64,000 bases of DNA, from NCBI RefSeq assembly GCF_003315175.1, contig NZ_QNRQ01000002.1, forward strand, positions 400,666-464,665. The letters are read 5' to 3'. This document shows, one piece after another, positions 1 through 10,219 of the stretch. A model generated the notes under the pieces. That model did not search any database and had not been told where the DNA came from. It saw only the letters and a program-made list of their open reading frames with translations. Source of the stretch: Eoetvoesiella caeni. Its GTDB lineage: Bacteria; Pseudomonadota; Gammaproteobacteria; Burkholderiales; Burkholderiaceae_B. Every line of letters starts with the position of its first letter. The stretch's first letter is position 1. The position numbers and the translations under genes are program-made.

Positions 1-236
1 CGGCGCAACCGGAATGCTTCGCGGATGACGCGCTTCATGGCATTGCGGGTAACGGCTCTGGCGGCATAGCGTTTGGCTATTATCAACCCCAGACGAGCCT
101 GGTCGGCACCCTCGGCAGCATCCCGGGGCGTAGTTATAACAAACAAAGCCCCTCTGGCAATACGTTTACCCTTGAGGGCGGCGGCGTATTCCGAGGGGCG
201 GTGCAAACGCGCCGCGGGAGTAAACGTGGCACGCAT
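1..236 (-). CDS. rnpA: Ribonuclease P protein component RnpA (3' end cut by window edge)
   Basis: Protein subunit of RNase P, which matures the 5' ends of tRNAs. The visible 78 codons begin [20 protein letters not shown] and include the basic RNA-binding stretch [16 protein letters not shown], characteristic of RnpA. The C-terminal third lies outside the window. I place the start at the ATG at 236; an in-frame TTG at 251 would add five residues (LAIKP before the Met) and cannot be excluded. It lies 42 bp downstream of rpmH on the same strand, the standard rpmH-rnpA order. Confidence 0.93.
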   Translation of the reverse strand, partial: MRATFTPAARLHRPSEYAAALKGKRIARGALFVITTPRDAAEGADQARLGLIIAKRYAARAVTRNAMKRVIREAFRLR

Positions 237-278
237 GGGCTTTATAGCCAAGGGCAGCCTTGGCTGGGCCAAACGGGC

Positions 279-413
279 TTAAACGGCCAAGCGCTTGCGG
301 CCTTTGGCACGACGCGCTTTGATGACGGCGCGACCACCACGGGTCTTCATGCGTACGAGAAAGCCATGGGTGCGCTTGCGGCGGGTAACGGAAGGTTGAA
401 AAGTGCGTTTCAT
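279..413 (-). CDS. rpmH: 50S ribosomal protein L34
   Basis: The smallest large-subunit ribosomal protein, 44 residues, beginning [18 protein letters not shown] and ending GRKRLAV, full family length and near-identical to the bacterial consensus. Its place, divergent from dnaA and immediately upstream of rnpA, is the classical arrangement around bacterial replication origins. The ATG at 413 gives exactly the consensus N-terminus. Confidence 0.97.
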   Translation of the reverse strand: MKRTFQPSVTRRKRTHGFLVRMKTRGGRAVIKARRAKGRKRLAV

Positions 414-890
414 GGGTAATCCAAATAAAAGAGCTATAAAGAGCTGTTGTCGAGCCGAGCGCCGAAAAGCCGTAGTCGGTCGCTTGCTTTGCTGGTTTCA
501 CCGCCGGGTTTGTTGTACCGATTAAACAGTAAAACAGATGCCAGGCGGTTTTTTTAGGCCCAAGGCTGATGCCTTGCCGCCCATAAGACTTGCAGTTGTG
601 GCTGCCACCATTTGCTGTTACGTCTTTTTTTGCACCCCGTAGCCGCGTTTTTAGCGGTTTTCGCGCAGCTTTTGATGGCTTTTGGGGGGCTTAGGGTATT
701 AAAAGCCGCACCAAGCGCAGCAACAAAAAGGCCGTCTCAGCATTAAAAATTCTTGAAAAGCCCACTATTTCATCAAATTCTATGTGTTTAGTCAAATGCT
801 TAGCATAAGTACTGGGTGCCGATCTTATCCTGGCTTGTGGATAACTTGCCGCTCAACAAGGTAGAATCGAGGTTTACAGAAGTGGTGGAC
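414..890. promoter_or_regulatory. rpmH-dnaA divergent region with one consensus DnaA box; possible oriC or dnaA control region
   Basis: This 477-bp non-coding stretch separates rpmH from dnaA. A perfect DnaA box (TGTGGATAA, reverse complement of TTATCCACA) lies at 836-844, 47 bp before the dnaA start. An A+T-rich segment runs from about 740 to 810. I found no second perfect box, so this may only be the dnaA autoregulatory site rather than a full origin. A short perfect hairpin, CAAGGC-TGAT-GCCTTG, lies near 560-575. In many Burkholderiales the origin is close to dnaA, which is the reason for the oriC suggestion. Confidence 0.4.
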
Positions 891-2303
891 ATGAACGAAT
901 TTTGGCAGACTTGCATTCATCGGCTCGAGCAAGAACTTCCTCCTCAGCAAATAAGCGCCTGGATAAGGCCCTTGGTTCCGCTCGCGTTCGATGAAGCGCA
1001 GGCTGTGCTGCGCGTGTCTGCTCCCAATCGATTCAAGCTAGACTGGGTGCGCAAGAATTTTTCGCACCAAATAGAAAACTTGGCGTCCGAATGGTTTAAA
1101 CGCCCGGTGCAGGTATCTTTCGAGCTGGCGGCGTCCAGTCGGCCCGCGCCGGTTGCGCGCGCCGCTGCCGCCGTGGCAACCCCAACCAACAATGTTGTGC
1201 CACAAGGGCAGGCGCCGGTTCAGGTTCCCGCCATGCCGTCGACGGCCGTCAATGCCGCTACGGCCGAAGCCGCGCACGACCGTTCGCGCCTGAACACCGA
1301 CCTAACCTTCGAGAACTTCGTTACCGGTAAAGCCAATCAGCTTGCGCGTGCGGCGGCACTGCAGGTGGCCGAGAATCCAGGGGTTTCGTATAACCCTTTG
1401 TTTTTGTACGGCGGCGTCGGCTTGGGCAAAACCCATCTTATTCACGCTATCGGCAATGCGTTGCTGGCCAATGGCAATGGAACCCGCGTGCGCTATGTGC
1501 ATGCCGACCAGTATGTGTCCGATGTGGTCAAGGCGTACCAGCGCAAGGCGTTCGACGAATTCAAGCGTTATTATCATTCGCTTGATTTATTGCTGATAGA
1601 CGACATCCAGTTTTTTGCCGGAAAAAACCGTACGCAGGAAGAGTTTTTCTACGCCTTCGAAGCCATGGTGGCGCAGCGCAAGCAAATCATTATTACGTCC
1701 GATACCTATCCCAAGGAATTGGCCAATATCGACAGCCGGCTCATTTCGCGTTTCGACTCGGGGCTGACGGTTGCCATCGAGCCGCCCGAACTGGAAATGC
1801 GGGTTGCCATTTTGCTGCGCAAGGCTGAAACCGAAGGCGTGACCATGCCTGAAGAGGTGGCGTTTTTTATTGCCAAGCATCTTCGCAGCAACGTGCGCGA
1901 ACTCGAGGGCGCGTTGCGCAAAGTATCGGCTTATGCGCGCTTTCACGGCCGCGAAGTCCTTACTGTGGAAGTCTGCAAAGACGCCCTGAAGGATTTGCTG
2001 TCGGTGTCCAATGGGCAGATTACCGTCGAGAACATTCAAAAGACGGTGGCCGACTTCTACAAGATCAAGGTGGCCGACATGTATTCGAAACGTCGGCCTG
2101 CCAACATAGCATTACCCAGGCAGGTGGCCATGTATCTGGCCAAAGAGCTGACGCAAAAAAGCCTGCCTGAAATCGGAGATTTGTTTGGGGGGCGCGACCA
2201 CACTACGGTGTTGCACGCGGTACGCAAAATTTCCGATGCACGGTCCAAGCAAACCGAGCTTAATCACGCTTTACATGTATTAGAACAAACCTTAAAAGGA
2301 TAA
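891..2303 (+). CDS. dnaA: Chromosomal replication initiator protein DnaA
   Basis: AAA+ initiator that binds DnaA boxes and opens oriC. The protein is 470 residues. N-terminal domain I starts [20 protein letters not shown], followed by an Ala/Pro/Val-rich variable linker. The AAA+ core has Walker A GGVGLGKT at about residues 174-181 and Walker [11 protein letters not shown] near 230-240. The C-terminal DNA-binding domain carries the signature [11 protein letters not shown] near 432. I chose the ATG at 891 because it gives the conserved domain I start. An in-frame start at 816 would add 25 residues of non-conserved sequence and would run across the DnaA box. dnaN follows after 2 bp, so the two are presumably cotranscribed. 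Confidence 0.97.
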   Translation: MNEFWQTCIHRLEQELPPQQISAWIRPLVPLAFDEAQAVLRVSAPNRFKLDWVRKNFSHQIENLASEWFKRPVQVSFELAASSRPAPVARAAAAVATPTNNVVPQGQAPVQVPAMPSTAVNAATAEAAHDRSRLNTDLTFENFVTGKANQLARAAALQVAENPGVSYNPLFLYGGVGLGKTHLIHAIGNALLANGNGTRVRYVHADQYVSDVVKAYQRKAFDEFKRYYHSLDLLLIDDIQFFAGKNRTQEEFFYAFEAMVAQRKQIIITSDTYPKELANIDSRLISRFDSGLTVAIEPPELEMRVAILLRKAETEGVTMPEEVAFFIAKHLRSNVRELEGALRKVSAYARFHGREVLTVEVCKDALKDLLSVSNGQITVENIQKTVADFYKIKVADMYSKRRPANIALPRQVAMYLAKELTQKSLPEIGDLFGGRDHTTVLHAVRKISDARSKQTELNHALHVLEQTLKG

Positions 2304-2305
2304 CC

Positions 2306-3415
2306 ATGCAACTCGTACAAACGACTCGCGATGCATTGTTGAAACCGTTGTCAACGGTGGCGGGAATTGTCGAAAGAAGAAATACGTTGCCTATTTTGGC
2401 CAATATTCTGCTGCGCAAAGAAGGCAATAACGTTGCGTTTATTGCCACCGACCTTGAAGTCCAGATCACGACCCATGCCGAGTTCGGCGTAGGCGACTCG
2501 AACGAGTCCACAACGGTTGCCGCGCGCAAGTTGCTTGACATCTTGCGTGCCTTGCCCGAAGTGGGCGATGTAACGCTGTCCCAGGTCAGCGGCAAGCTCA
2601 CCGTGCAGTCCGGAAAAAGCCGTTTCAACCTGCAAACGCTGGGCGCGGCCGAATTCCCCACTTTGTCGCAACCCGAGAAATGGGATGTCTCCCTGTCGTT
2701 GCCGCAAAAAACGCTTAAGCACTTGTTCAATATGGTGCACTTCGCCATGGCGCAGCAAGACATTCGCTACTACTTGAACGGGCTGTTGTTCGTGTTCGAG
2801 CCCGGCTTTGTGCGCGCGGTGGCCACCGACGGTCATCGCCTGGCACACAGCGGCACCACTGTCGAGGGCATTACAGAAAAGCACGATGTCATCGTGCCGC
2901 GTAAAACAGTACTTGAAATTCAGCGCCTGCTGGCCGACTCCGACGACCCCGTGGCCATTGACGTCGCGCCCGGCCAGATCCGTTTTCGCTTTGGCGACGT
3001 CGAGCTGGTCTCTAAGCTGGTCGAGGGTAAATTCCCCGATTTCACCCGCGTGATCCCCAACAACTACACGCGCTTTTTCGAAATCAATCGCGAAGCCCTG
3101 CAAGGCAGCTTGCAGCGGGCCGCCATTCTTACCACCGACAAGCTCAAGGGCGTACGCATCCAGTTGTCCGACCATCTGCTCAAGATCTCGTCAACCAACG
3201 CCGAGCAGGAAGAGGCGCTGGAAGAGCTGGATATCGATTACGGCCACGAGCCGCTGGACGTAGGTTTTAACGTTGGCTATTTGCTGGATGTGCTGGCCAA
3301 CGTCAAGACCGAAACAATCAAATGGGCCGTCCAGCCCGATGTCAATGCTTCGGCGCTTATTACTTCGCCCGACGACGAGCAGTTCAAGTATGTCGTCATG
3401 CCGATGCGCATCTAG
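2306..3415 (+). CDS. dnaN: DNA polymerase III subunit beta (sliding clamp)
   Basis: Ring-shaped processivity clamp of the replicative polymerase, 369 residues, the normal length for three clamp domains. It begins MQLVQTTRDALLKPLSTVAG and ends VVMPMRI, the conserved C-terminal tail that lines the protein-binding pocket. The AAAAGGA ribosome-binding site overlaps the end of dnaA, and only 2 bp separate the genes. A degenerate copy of the last ten codons lies 65 bp further on, in the dnaN-gyrB spacer. Confidence 0.97.
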   Translation: MQLVQTTRDALLKPLSTVAGIVERRNTLPILANILLRKEGNNVAFIATDLEVQITTHAEFGVGDSNESTTVAARKLLDILRALPEVGDVTLSQVSGKLTVQSGKSRFNLQTLGAAEFPTLSQPEKWDVSLSLPQKTLKHLFNMVHFAMAQQDIRYYLNGLLFVFEPGFVRAVATDGHRLAHSGTTVEGITEKHDVIVPRKTVLEIQRLLADSDDPVAIDVAPGQIRFRFGDVELVSKLVEGKFPDFTRVIPNNYTRFFEINREALQGSLQRAAILTTDKLKGVRIQLSDHLLKISSTNAEQEEALEELDIDYGHEPLDVGFNVGYLLDVLANVKTETIKWAVQPDVNASALITSPDDEQFKYVVMPMRI

Positions 3416-3447
3416 CCTGGATATGAACAATACAAAGGCGTGTTGCG

Positions 3448-3477
3448 TTCAAATGTGTGGTCATGTCGATGCGCATT
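3448..3477 (+). repeat. Degenerate direct repeat of the dnaN 3' end
   Basis: In the 161-bp spacer between dnaN and gyrB, positions 3448-3477 match the last ten codons of dnaN (3383-3412) at 25 of 30 bases. Read in its own frame it encodes FKCVVMSMRI, against FKYVVMPMRI at the end of DnaN. The offset of 65 bp is not a multiple of three. It looks like a decayed partial duplication of the gene end. No function is evident. Confidence 0.7.
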
Positions 3478-3561
3478 AATCTGCTTGGGATTCATGCCGA
3501 ATAGGCCGGTCCGGCGCGCTGTTTGCGTGCGGCCGATTTATTCGTCACACAGCTTTTATAG

Positions 3562-6027
<2,466 letters not shown>

Positions 6028-6105
6028 GTTTGTTGGGCCATTTGATAAGCTGGCCAACGAACCAGCGTTGAGATGACATATCGTTCTTGATGAACGCAAA
6101 AGCAT

Positions 6106-6146
6106 AGGCTCATAAATTGCAAAATTTATGAGCCTTGTGTTTTTGG
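6106..6146 (+). terminator. Rho-independent terminator downstream of gyrB
   Basis: A perfect 13-bp stem, AGGCTCATAAATT at 6106-6118 and its complement at 6123-6135, encloses a GCAA tetraloop. A T-rich tract (TGTGTTTTT) follows. A short A-run upstream (about 6098-6101) could also help termination of minus-strand transcripts from ccdAB. This is the clearest terminator in the first 10 kb. Confidence 0.88.
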
Positions 6147-6178
6147 TAATAGGTATCTATTTTTTGGGAACGACGTTA

Positions 6179-6476
6179 CTAGAATCCGTGAAACAAGAAG
6201 TCTATTGCGGCTACGATATCATCGTGACGATTTTGAATATTGAATATCGCGACTTTGAGGTCCTTGACGGGGACCGCAGCTAAGTATTGGGTCACCATTG
6301 AGTACTCGATGCCTTCTATATTAAACAAGGGGTTGAGCGTCTTTGCGGGCTTTGGCGCTTCGGCAAGAGGCAGCAGCGGAATCACGATACGAGTTAAACG
6401 GGTGCATCAAGTCTGCTTGGACATTGACGAGATACCCGGAGCCTGAAGGATTAGGGTAGACGTTAAATCGGCTCAT
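6179..6476 (-). pseudogene. ccdB: CcdB-family gyrase toxin, frameshifted
   Basis: CcdB toxins poison DNA gyrase by trapping GyrA on DNA. The natural start at 6476 overlaps the ccdA stop (TGATG) and reads MSRFNVYPNPSGSGYLVNVQ, a typical CcdB N-terminus. That frame is lost near 6396-6399. The continuation is in the next frame from a GTG at 6385: IPLLPLAEAPKPAKTLNP, then TQYLAAVPVKDL and the C-terminal tail AIDFLFHGF, which matches the CcdB tail region that contacts gyrase. One extra base in the TTTAA run would explain the break. It may be an inactivated toxin, a sequencing error, or a slippage site. Family assignment is firm; activity is doubtful. Confidence 0.8.
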
Positions 6477-6724
6477 CAGAACATTCTGTACTTTGCTAGG
6501 GGCAGACCGTGCTCTTCGACGAAAGCGTTAGAGCTATCAATAGCCTCTTTATTTTCCTTCAGCCAGAGTTCTGTACGCTTGCGCTTAATGGCTAGGGCCA
6601 CTCCTGCCTCAGCAGCCTGTGAAATATTGATGTGCAGTGCCTTAGCTTCGGAGAGCAGGCTTTCCGTTAGGGTCACGTTGGTCGCCCGTTTGGGGGCGCT
6701 TTGGGAACTACTTAGCGAGGGCAT
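6476..6724 (-). CDS. ccdA: CcdA-family antitoxin
   Basis: Antitoxin of a type II pair. It binds DNA through an N-terminal ribbon-helix-helix and neutralises CcdB with its C-terminal tail. The 82 residues include KRATNVTLTESLLSEAKAL followed by NISQAAEAGVALA, the usual CcdA pattern, and end EHGLPLAKYRMF. The start ATG at 6724 is preceded by GGAG at a good distance. The stop codon overlaps the ccdB start by one base, the normal translational coupling. It appears intact, unlike its toxin partner. Confidence 0.9.
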   Translation of the reverse strand: MPSLSSSQSAPKRATNVTLTESLLSEAKALHINISQAAEAGVALAIKRKRTELWLKENKEAIDSSNAFVEEHGLPLAKYRMF

Positions 6725-6950
6725 AAGTCGACTCCTTTTTCAATATAATCAATAGTGCCATGGATGCGCATATTTCATAACATGAACTGTAAATTTACTA
6801 CTTGACTATCCAGAGCCATGGTCCTTTACCCTTCAATATACGTCGCTTCTAGGGATTTCTCCGGACCGAGGATGCGAGGTATTTTGAGTCGCTTCTATGA
6901 GCGGCTTGCCGCTCTGATTGTTCTTAATCTTGGGGCACCGCCGGTGGCAG
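6725..6950. other. Spacer upstream of ccdA, no gene seen
   Basis: A 226-bp stretch between the ccdA start and the end of the merR-type gene. The part nearest ccdA (6740-6810) is A+T-rich, with TATATT-like elements on the minus strand that could form the ccdAB promoter, where CcdA-CcdB complexes usually autoregulate. I found no convincing open reading frame, RNA gene or terminator. Confidence 0.4.
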
Positions 6951-7388
6951 CTAGCTGCCTGCGCCCGTTGGCCTCAACTTGCGCCCCAACCTCTGCCGAT
7001 CCAACGCTCCCGATGCCGCCGCCTGGAGCAACCCCTGAAATGTCGGGCATTCGGCATGGCTGGGCGCGGGGCATGCGGCTGCATGCCGTAGCCCGCGGCT
7101 TACGGCCCTGAGCTGCTTGATGGTTGCGTCTATCTCGTCCGCCTTCGCGGAAAGCAATCGGCGGTCGATGTTTGGTGGGCCGGCGGGCGAGAGCATGGAC
7201 TGGATCTCGTCCAGGGAAAGGCCCGCCGCCTGACCCAGTGCAATCAGCGCCAGCTGGTCCAGTACCCCGGGGGCGAAGCGGCGTCGTGCTCCTTGCGGGC
7301 CGACGGACGCTATGAGGCCCCGTTTTTCGTAATAACGCAGCGTGGAAGCGGGCAGCCCAGCGCGCTTGGTTACTTCTGAAATGTCCAT
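6951..7388 (-). CDS. MerR-family transcriptional regulator
   Basis: A 145-residue regulator. The N-terminal winged helix-turn-helix reads MDISEVTKRAGLPASTLRYY and EKRGLI, the canonical MerR DNA-binding start, followed by a Leu/Ile-rich dimerisation helix (DEIDATIKQLRAVSRGL). Two Cys-containing stretches (AACPAPSH and ECPTF) near residues 107-116 could bind a metal or thiol ligand, but the pattern does not identify the inducer. I used the ATG at 7388; the preceding TTG adds only one residue. It diverges from the DUF2938 gene, and its probable operator lies between them at 7399-7429. Confidence 0.9.
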   Translation of the reverse strand: MDISEVTKRAGLPASTLRYYEKRGLIASVGPQGARRRFAPGVLDQLALIALGQAAGLSLDEIQSMLSPAGPPNIDRRLLSAKADEIDATIKQLRAVSRGLRHAAACPAPSHAECPTFQGLLQAAASGALDRQRLGRKLRPTGAGS

Positions 7389-7398
7389 CAAAAGCCCC

Positions 7399-7429
7399 TT
7401 GACTTGAAGTTGACTTCAACTTCTATAGT
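7399..7429 (+). promoter_or_regulatory. MerR-type promoter/operator with 19-bp spacer
   Basis: A -35 element TTGACT at 7399-7404 and a -10 element TATAGT at 7424-7429 are separated by 19 bp, the over-long spacer that MerR-family activators correct by twisting DNA. The spacer holds a perfect 8-2-8 dyad, GAAGTTGACTTCAACTTC, at 7406-7423, where such regulators bind. It points at the DUF2938 gene starting at 7469. The layout is seen directly; regulation by the adjacent MerR protein is inferred. Confidence 0.8.
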
Positions 7430-7468
7430 GTCCTCGAATACTTCGCGAGTCAACCAAAGAGGCATCTT

Positions 7469-7957
7469 ATGACGTTATTGCAACTAACTTTCGGGGCTGT
7501 ATTCATCGGCATTGGCGCTACCGCGGTCATGGACTTGTGGCTTGTCTTTCTTAAACGCATGGGCATGCCGTCGATGAATTTTGCGCTTGTGGGCCGCTGG
7601 GTTGGGCATTTGATGCGCGGAAGGCTGGCGCACGCAGCTATCGGCAAGGCGGAACCCATATCGGGGGAGCTGGCATTGGGCTGGTTCACGCATTATGCAA
7701 TCGGCATTGCGTTTGCTGCTCTGTTGCTGGCGATTCAAGGGGCGTCATGGGCGCTGAACCCGACGCCGCTGCCTGCCGTAGCCGTGGGTGTGTGCACGGT
7801 GCTGGCGCCGCTGTGCATCATGCAGCCAGCCATGGGCGCGGGGTTCGCATCAACCAAAACGCCGACACCGTTGAGGAACTGCCTTCGCAGTTTGGCCAAT
7901 CATACGATTTTTGGTGTGGGCCTCTACTTGTCTGCATTCTTTTTAAGCGGCTTATAG
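7469..7957 (+). CDS. DUF2938-family integral membrane protein
   Basis: 162 residues, mostly hydrophobic, with about four membrane segments: near 5-27 (FGAVFIGIGATAVMDLWLVF), 70-92 (GWFTHYAIGIAFAALLLAI), 100-122 (LPAVAVGVCTVLAPLCIMQP) and the C-terminus (FGVGLYLSAFFL). This pattern and the KAEPISGELALGWFTHY stretch fit the DUF2938 family, whose function is unknown. AAAGAGG precedes the ATG. The MerR-type promoter directly upstream suggests induction by the ligand of the divergent regulator, perhaps a metal or oxidant. Confidence 0.82.
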   Translation: MTLLQLTFGAVFIGIGATAVMDLWLVFLKRMGMPSMNFALVGRWVGHLMRGRLAHAAIGKAEPISGELALGWFTHYAIGIAFAALLLAIQGASWALNPTPLPAVAVGVCTVLAPLCIMQPAMGAGFASTKTPTPLRNCLRSLANHTIFGVGLYLSAFFLSGL

Positions 7958-8002
7958 AGAATGGCAATGGGTCTGGACGGCCCGATGCAAGGCTGCTTTT
8001 CT

Positions 8003-10219
8003 TTAAGCCATGACTTTGTCCAAGGTTATGGGCAGGTCGCGGACGCGGATGCCGGTGGCGTGGAAGACCGCATTGGCAATCGCTCCGGCGACTCCGGTAA
8101 TGCCGATTTCGCCGATACCGCGGGCGCCCAGTTCGTTGATGTAGGGGTCGCCATGGTCCAGCACGGTGATATCGATCGCCTGGATATCGGCGTTGACGGG
8201 TACGTGGTATTCGGCCAGATTGCCGTTGGAATAGCGGCCGTAGCGCAGGTCCAGGTCGCTGACTTCGGTCAGCGCCGAACCGATGCCCCACACTACCCCA
8301 CCCATGAGCTGGCTATGCGCGGTCTTGGCGTTGAGTACGTTTCCGACATCGTAGACGGCCACGACTTTCGCCACGCTGATGGTGCCAAGGTCGGCGTCCA
8401 CGTGCACTTCGGCGAAGACGGCGCCGAACGAGTGAAAGGCGTAGTTTTTCTTCTCGTCGCCCGGTTCAGCGCTTGCCGTGGCTTCGATGGGTTTGCCGCC
8501 GTTGCGGGCAATGAGCGCCGCGGCGGGTTCGCGCCGCGATGCATCGGTACGGTCGATCAGCCATCCGCCTTCCACCTTGACCCGGTCCGCAGTGGCGCCG
8601 CTCAAGGGCGACGCGGAATCGGCGATCGCCAAGGCAATCAACTTGGCGCGTGCCTGCGTTGCGGCTTCGCGCACTGCGGGCGAGACGCTTGCCACCGACT
8701 GTGATCCGCCGGATACGGGCGCATGCGGCAGTGAGCTGTCTCCCAGTTGGAAATGCACTTTGTCCAGAGGGAATCCCAACGCGTCGGCGGCCACTTGCGT
8801 CATCACGGTGAAAGTGCCGGTGCCCAGGTCTTGCGTGCCGGATGCGGCCATGGCCGTGCCGTCGGCAAGAACGCGCGCGATCGCCGAGGCCTGGCTGCGG
8901 TTGGCGGGATAGGTGGCGGTGGCCACGCCATAGCCGACCAGTACATTGCCCTGGCGCATTGAGCGTGTTTGCGCAGTGCGGCGCGACCAGCCGAATTTCT
9001 CCGCGCCGATGCGGTAGCAATCGTTCAGGTATTTGCTTGACCAGGGCTTGTTGTCCTGAGGCTCGGTTTCTGCGTAATTTTTGATCCGCAACGCCAGCGG
9101 GTCCATGTCAAGCATATACGCCATCTCGTCCATGGCCGATTCCAGCGCGAACGAGCCGCTGGTCTCGCCGGGAGCGCGCATGAAGGTGGGTGTGCCAAGA
9201 TCCAGTTTGACCAGTTTGTGCGATGTGGCCTGGTTGGGGACTGCATACAGTTTGCGGGTTATGAGCGCTGAAGTTTCGGTCCAGTCTTCGAATGTCGAGG
9301 TGGGCGAGATCACGTCGTGCCGCATGCCGTTCAGCGTGCCGTCTGTTTGCGCGAAAATTTGGAAATGCTGGTCGGTGCAGGGCCGGTTGCCCACCATGCC
9401 GAACATCTGCGGCCGCTGTAATACCAGCCGTACCGGGCGCCCGGTTTGCTTGGCCGCCATGGCGGCCAGCACCGTATGCGACCAGGTTGAGCCCTTGCAG
9501 CCGAAGCCGCCGCCGACAAAGGGGCAGATCACACGTACTTGTTCAGCCCGAATGCCCAGCACCTTGGCCACGGCGTTGCTGACGCCGGATACGCCTTGCG
9601 TGCTGTCGTGCAGCGTCAAATCCGGCCCGTCCCAGTGCGCCAGCGTGGCATGCGGCTCCATGGGGTTGTGATGTTCATAAGGAGTGGTGTAGACCGCGTC
9701 CAGATGAGCAGTCCCTTGCCGCAAGGCGGCGGAGATGTCGCCTCGGCTGGAGCTGGCCTGGCGACCCATCATTTGTTCGGGCTCGTAGGCGCTGCTTTTC
9801 GTCTTATTAAAGCTGACGTTCGGTTCGGCGGCTTCGTAGCGGATTGTTTTTTGCAGCCGGTGCGCGCCTTCGGTTGCGGCTTCCAGCGTTTCGGCAACCA
9901 CGACGGCGACCGGTTCGTTGTTGTAGCGGACCCGATCGTCCTGTAATAGAGTCAACACGCGAACGGCTGGCGGTTCGGCATCTGTGACGCCGCCATCAGG
10001 AAGACGCATTGCGGTTTGATGAGTCATTACCAACACCACGCCTGGCATTGATTCGACCGAACCAGCATCGATGGAGACGATCCTTCCCTTGGCTATGGTG
10101 CTGGTGACAAGAACGGCATGCGCCAGTTTCGGTTCGGTGTAGTCGGCGGAATATTTCGCCTGGCCGGTAACTTTGGCCAGCCCGTCGGTGCGGTCTACCG
10201 GTTGTCCTAAAACAGTCAT
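8003..10219 (-). CDS. paoC: Aldehyde oxidoreductase molybdenum-binding subunit (PaoC-like, xanthine dehydrogenase family)
   Basis: Catalytic subunit of a molybdenum hydroxylase that oxidises aldehydes to carboxylic acids. It has 738 residues and starts MTVLGQPVDRTDGLAKVTGQ, the usual family opening. Molybdopterin-contact segments include CPFVGGGFGCKG and the base-catalyst motif GARGIGEIGITG, whose Glu is at about residue 704. There is no signal peptide; E. coli PaoC is exported with PaoA through the Tat signal of PaoA, and the same is likely here. The start overlaps paoB by ATGA. No XdhC/PaoD-type cofactor chaperone is present in the window. Confidence 0.9.
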   Translation of the reverse strand: MTVLGQPVDRTDGLAKVTGQAKYSADYTEPKLAHAVLVTSTIAKGRIVSIDAGSVESMPGVVLVMTHQTAMRLPDGGVTDAEPPAVRVLTLLQDDRVRYNNEPVAVVVAETLEAATEGAHRLQKTIRYEAAEPNVSFNKTKSSAYEPEQMMGRQASSSRGDISAALRQGTAHLDAVYTTPYEHHNPMEPHATLAHWDGPDLTLHDSTQGVSGVSNAVAKVLGIRAEQVRVICPFVGGGFGCKGSTWSHTVLAAMAAKQTGRPVRLVLQRPQMFGMVGNRPCTDQHFQIFAQTDGTLNGMRHDVISPTSTFEDWTETSALITRKLYAVPNQATSHKLVKLDLGTPTFMRAPGETSGSFALESAMDEMAYMLDMDPLALRIKNYAETEPQDNKPWSSKYLNDCYRIGAEKFGWSRRTAQTRSMRQGNVLVGYGVATATYPANRSQASAIARVLADGTAMAASGTQDLGTGTFTVMTQVAADALGFPLDKVHFQLGDSSLPHAPVSGGSQSVASVSPAVREAATQARAKLIALAIADSASPLSGATADRVKVEGGWLIDRTDASRREPAAALIARNGGKPIEATASAEPGDEKKNYAFHSFGAVFAEVHVDADLGTISVAKVVAVYDVGNVLNAKTAHSQLMGGVVWGIGSALTEVSDLDLRYGRYSNGNLAEYHVPVNADIQAIDITVLDHGDPYINELGARGIGEIGITGVAGAIANAVFHATGIRVRDLPITLDKVMA

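Noticed and set aside
166-501. 111-codon minus-strand frame across rpmH
   Set aside because: Overlaps rpmH and rnpA in another frame; the L34 protein is unmistakable.
816-890. Longer DnaA start at 816
   Set aside because: Would add 25 non-conserved residues over the DnaA box; the ATG at 891 gives the conserved domain I.
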